A stretch of DNA of 5,445 nucleotides from Archaeoglobales archaeon (GTDB lineage Archaea; Halobacteriota; Archaeoglobi; Archaeoglobales; Archaeoglobaceae), in assembly GCA_003662985.1 (NCBI GenBank), contig QMZD01000139.1, forward strand, positions 1 to 5,445. Reading direction: 5' to 3'. Positions 5,436-5,445 of this stretch are shown piece after piece (the stretch's first letter is position 1; every line of letters begins with the position of its first letter). The notes beneath the pieces are model-generated. The model made no database searches and was not told the DNA's origin. It was given only the letters and a program-made list of their open reading frames with translations. The position numbers and the translations under genes are program-made.

Positions 5436-5445
5436 CAAATCCATC

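Noticed and set aside
1..5445. CRISPR arrays, tRNA or rRNA genes, insertion sequences
   Set aside because: I found no regularly spaced direct repeats of CRISPR size, no cloverleaf-like sequence with T-loop motif, and no transposase or terminal inverted repeats.

Overview
The window looks like chromosomal DNA of a euryarchaeon, most likely a thermophile of the Archaeoglobales (Archaeoglobus, Ferroglobus or Geoglobus type). This is inferred from several signs. Shine-Dalgarno sequences are of the archaeal GGTGAT type a few bases before the start codon. BRE/TATA-like promoters occur in place of -35/-10 boxes. One gene is probably leaderless with a GTG start. The proteins are rich in Lys, Glu and Ile, and the gene families (DUF166, a bifunctional NAD(P)HX repair enzyme, a flavoredoxin-like flavin reductase) fit. 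The species cannot be fixed from the sequence alone.

Layout: (1) 66-863, minus strand: a Cys-rich DUF166 protein, probably leaderless. (2) 864-1019: a 156-base divergent promoter region. (3) 1020-4114, plus strand: a compact three-gene operon with gaps of 22 and 31 bases. It encodes a flavin reductase-like FMN protein, the bifunctional NAD(P)H-hydrate epimerase/dehydratase Nnr, and a divergent homologue of S-adenosylhomocysteine hydrolase (AHCY). (4) 4137-5330, minus strand and convergent with the operon (22-base gap): a secreted protein with a signal peptide, a long helical/coiled-coil region, and a glycine-rich beta-repeat region carrying N-glycosylation sequons. (5) 5331-5445: the upstream region of that gene, with a TATA-like element, an inverted repeat and three ACTTTA repeats spaced exactly 10 bases apart. 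No stretch over 300 bases lacks a gene. I see no tRNA, rRNA, CRISPR array or insertion sequence.

How the genes may work together: all three operon proteins belong to families that bind or repair nicotinamide or flavin cofactors. Nnr repairs hydrated NAD(P)H, the flavin reductase would use FMN and possibly NAD(P)H, and the AHCY-like protein keeps an NAD-binding Rossmann motif. The last one is the most unusual item. Aligned by eye to human AHCY, it has lost nearly all substrate-binding and catalytic residues but keeps the NAD fold, so it is probably not an AdoHcy hydrolase. The secreted protein is an unrelated cell-surface candidate.
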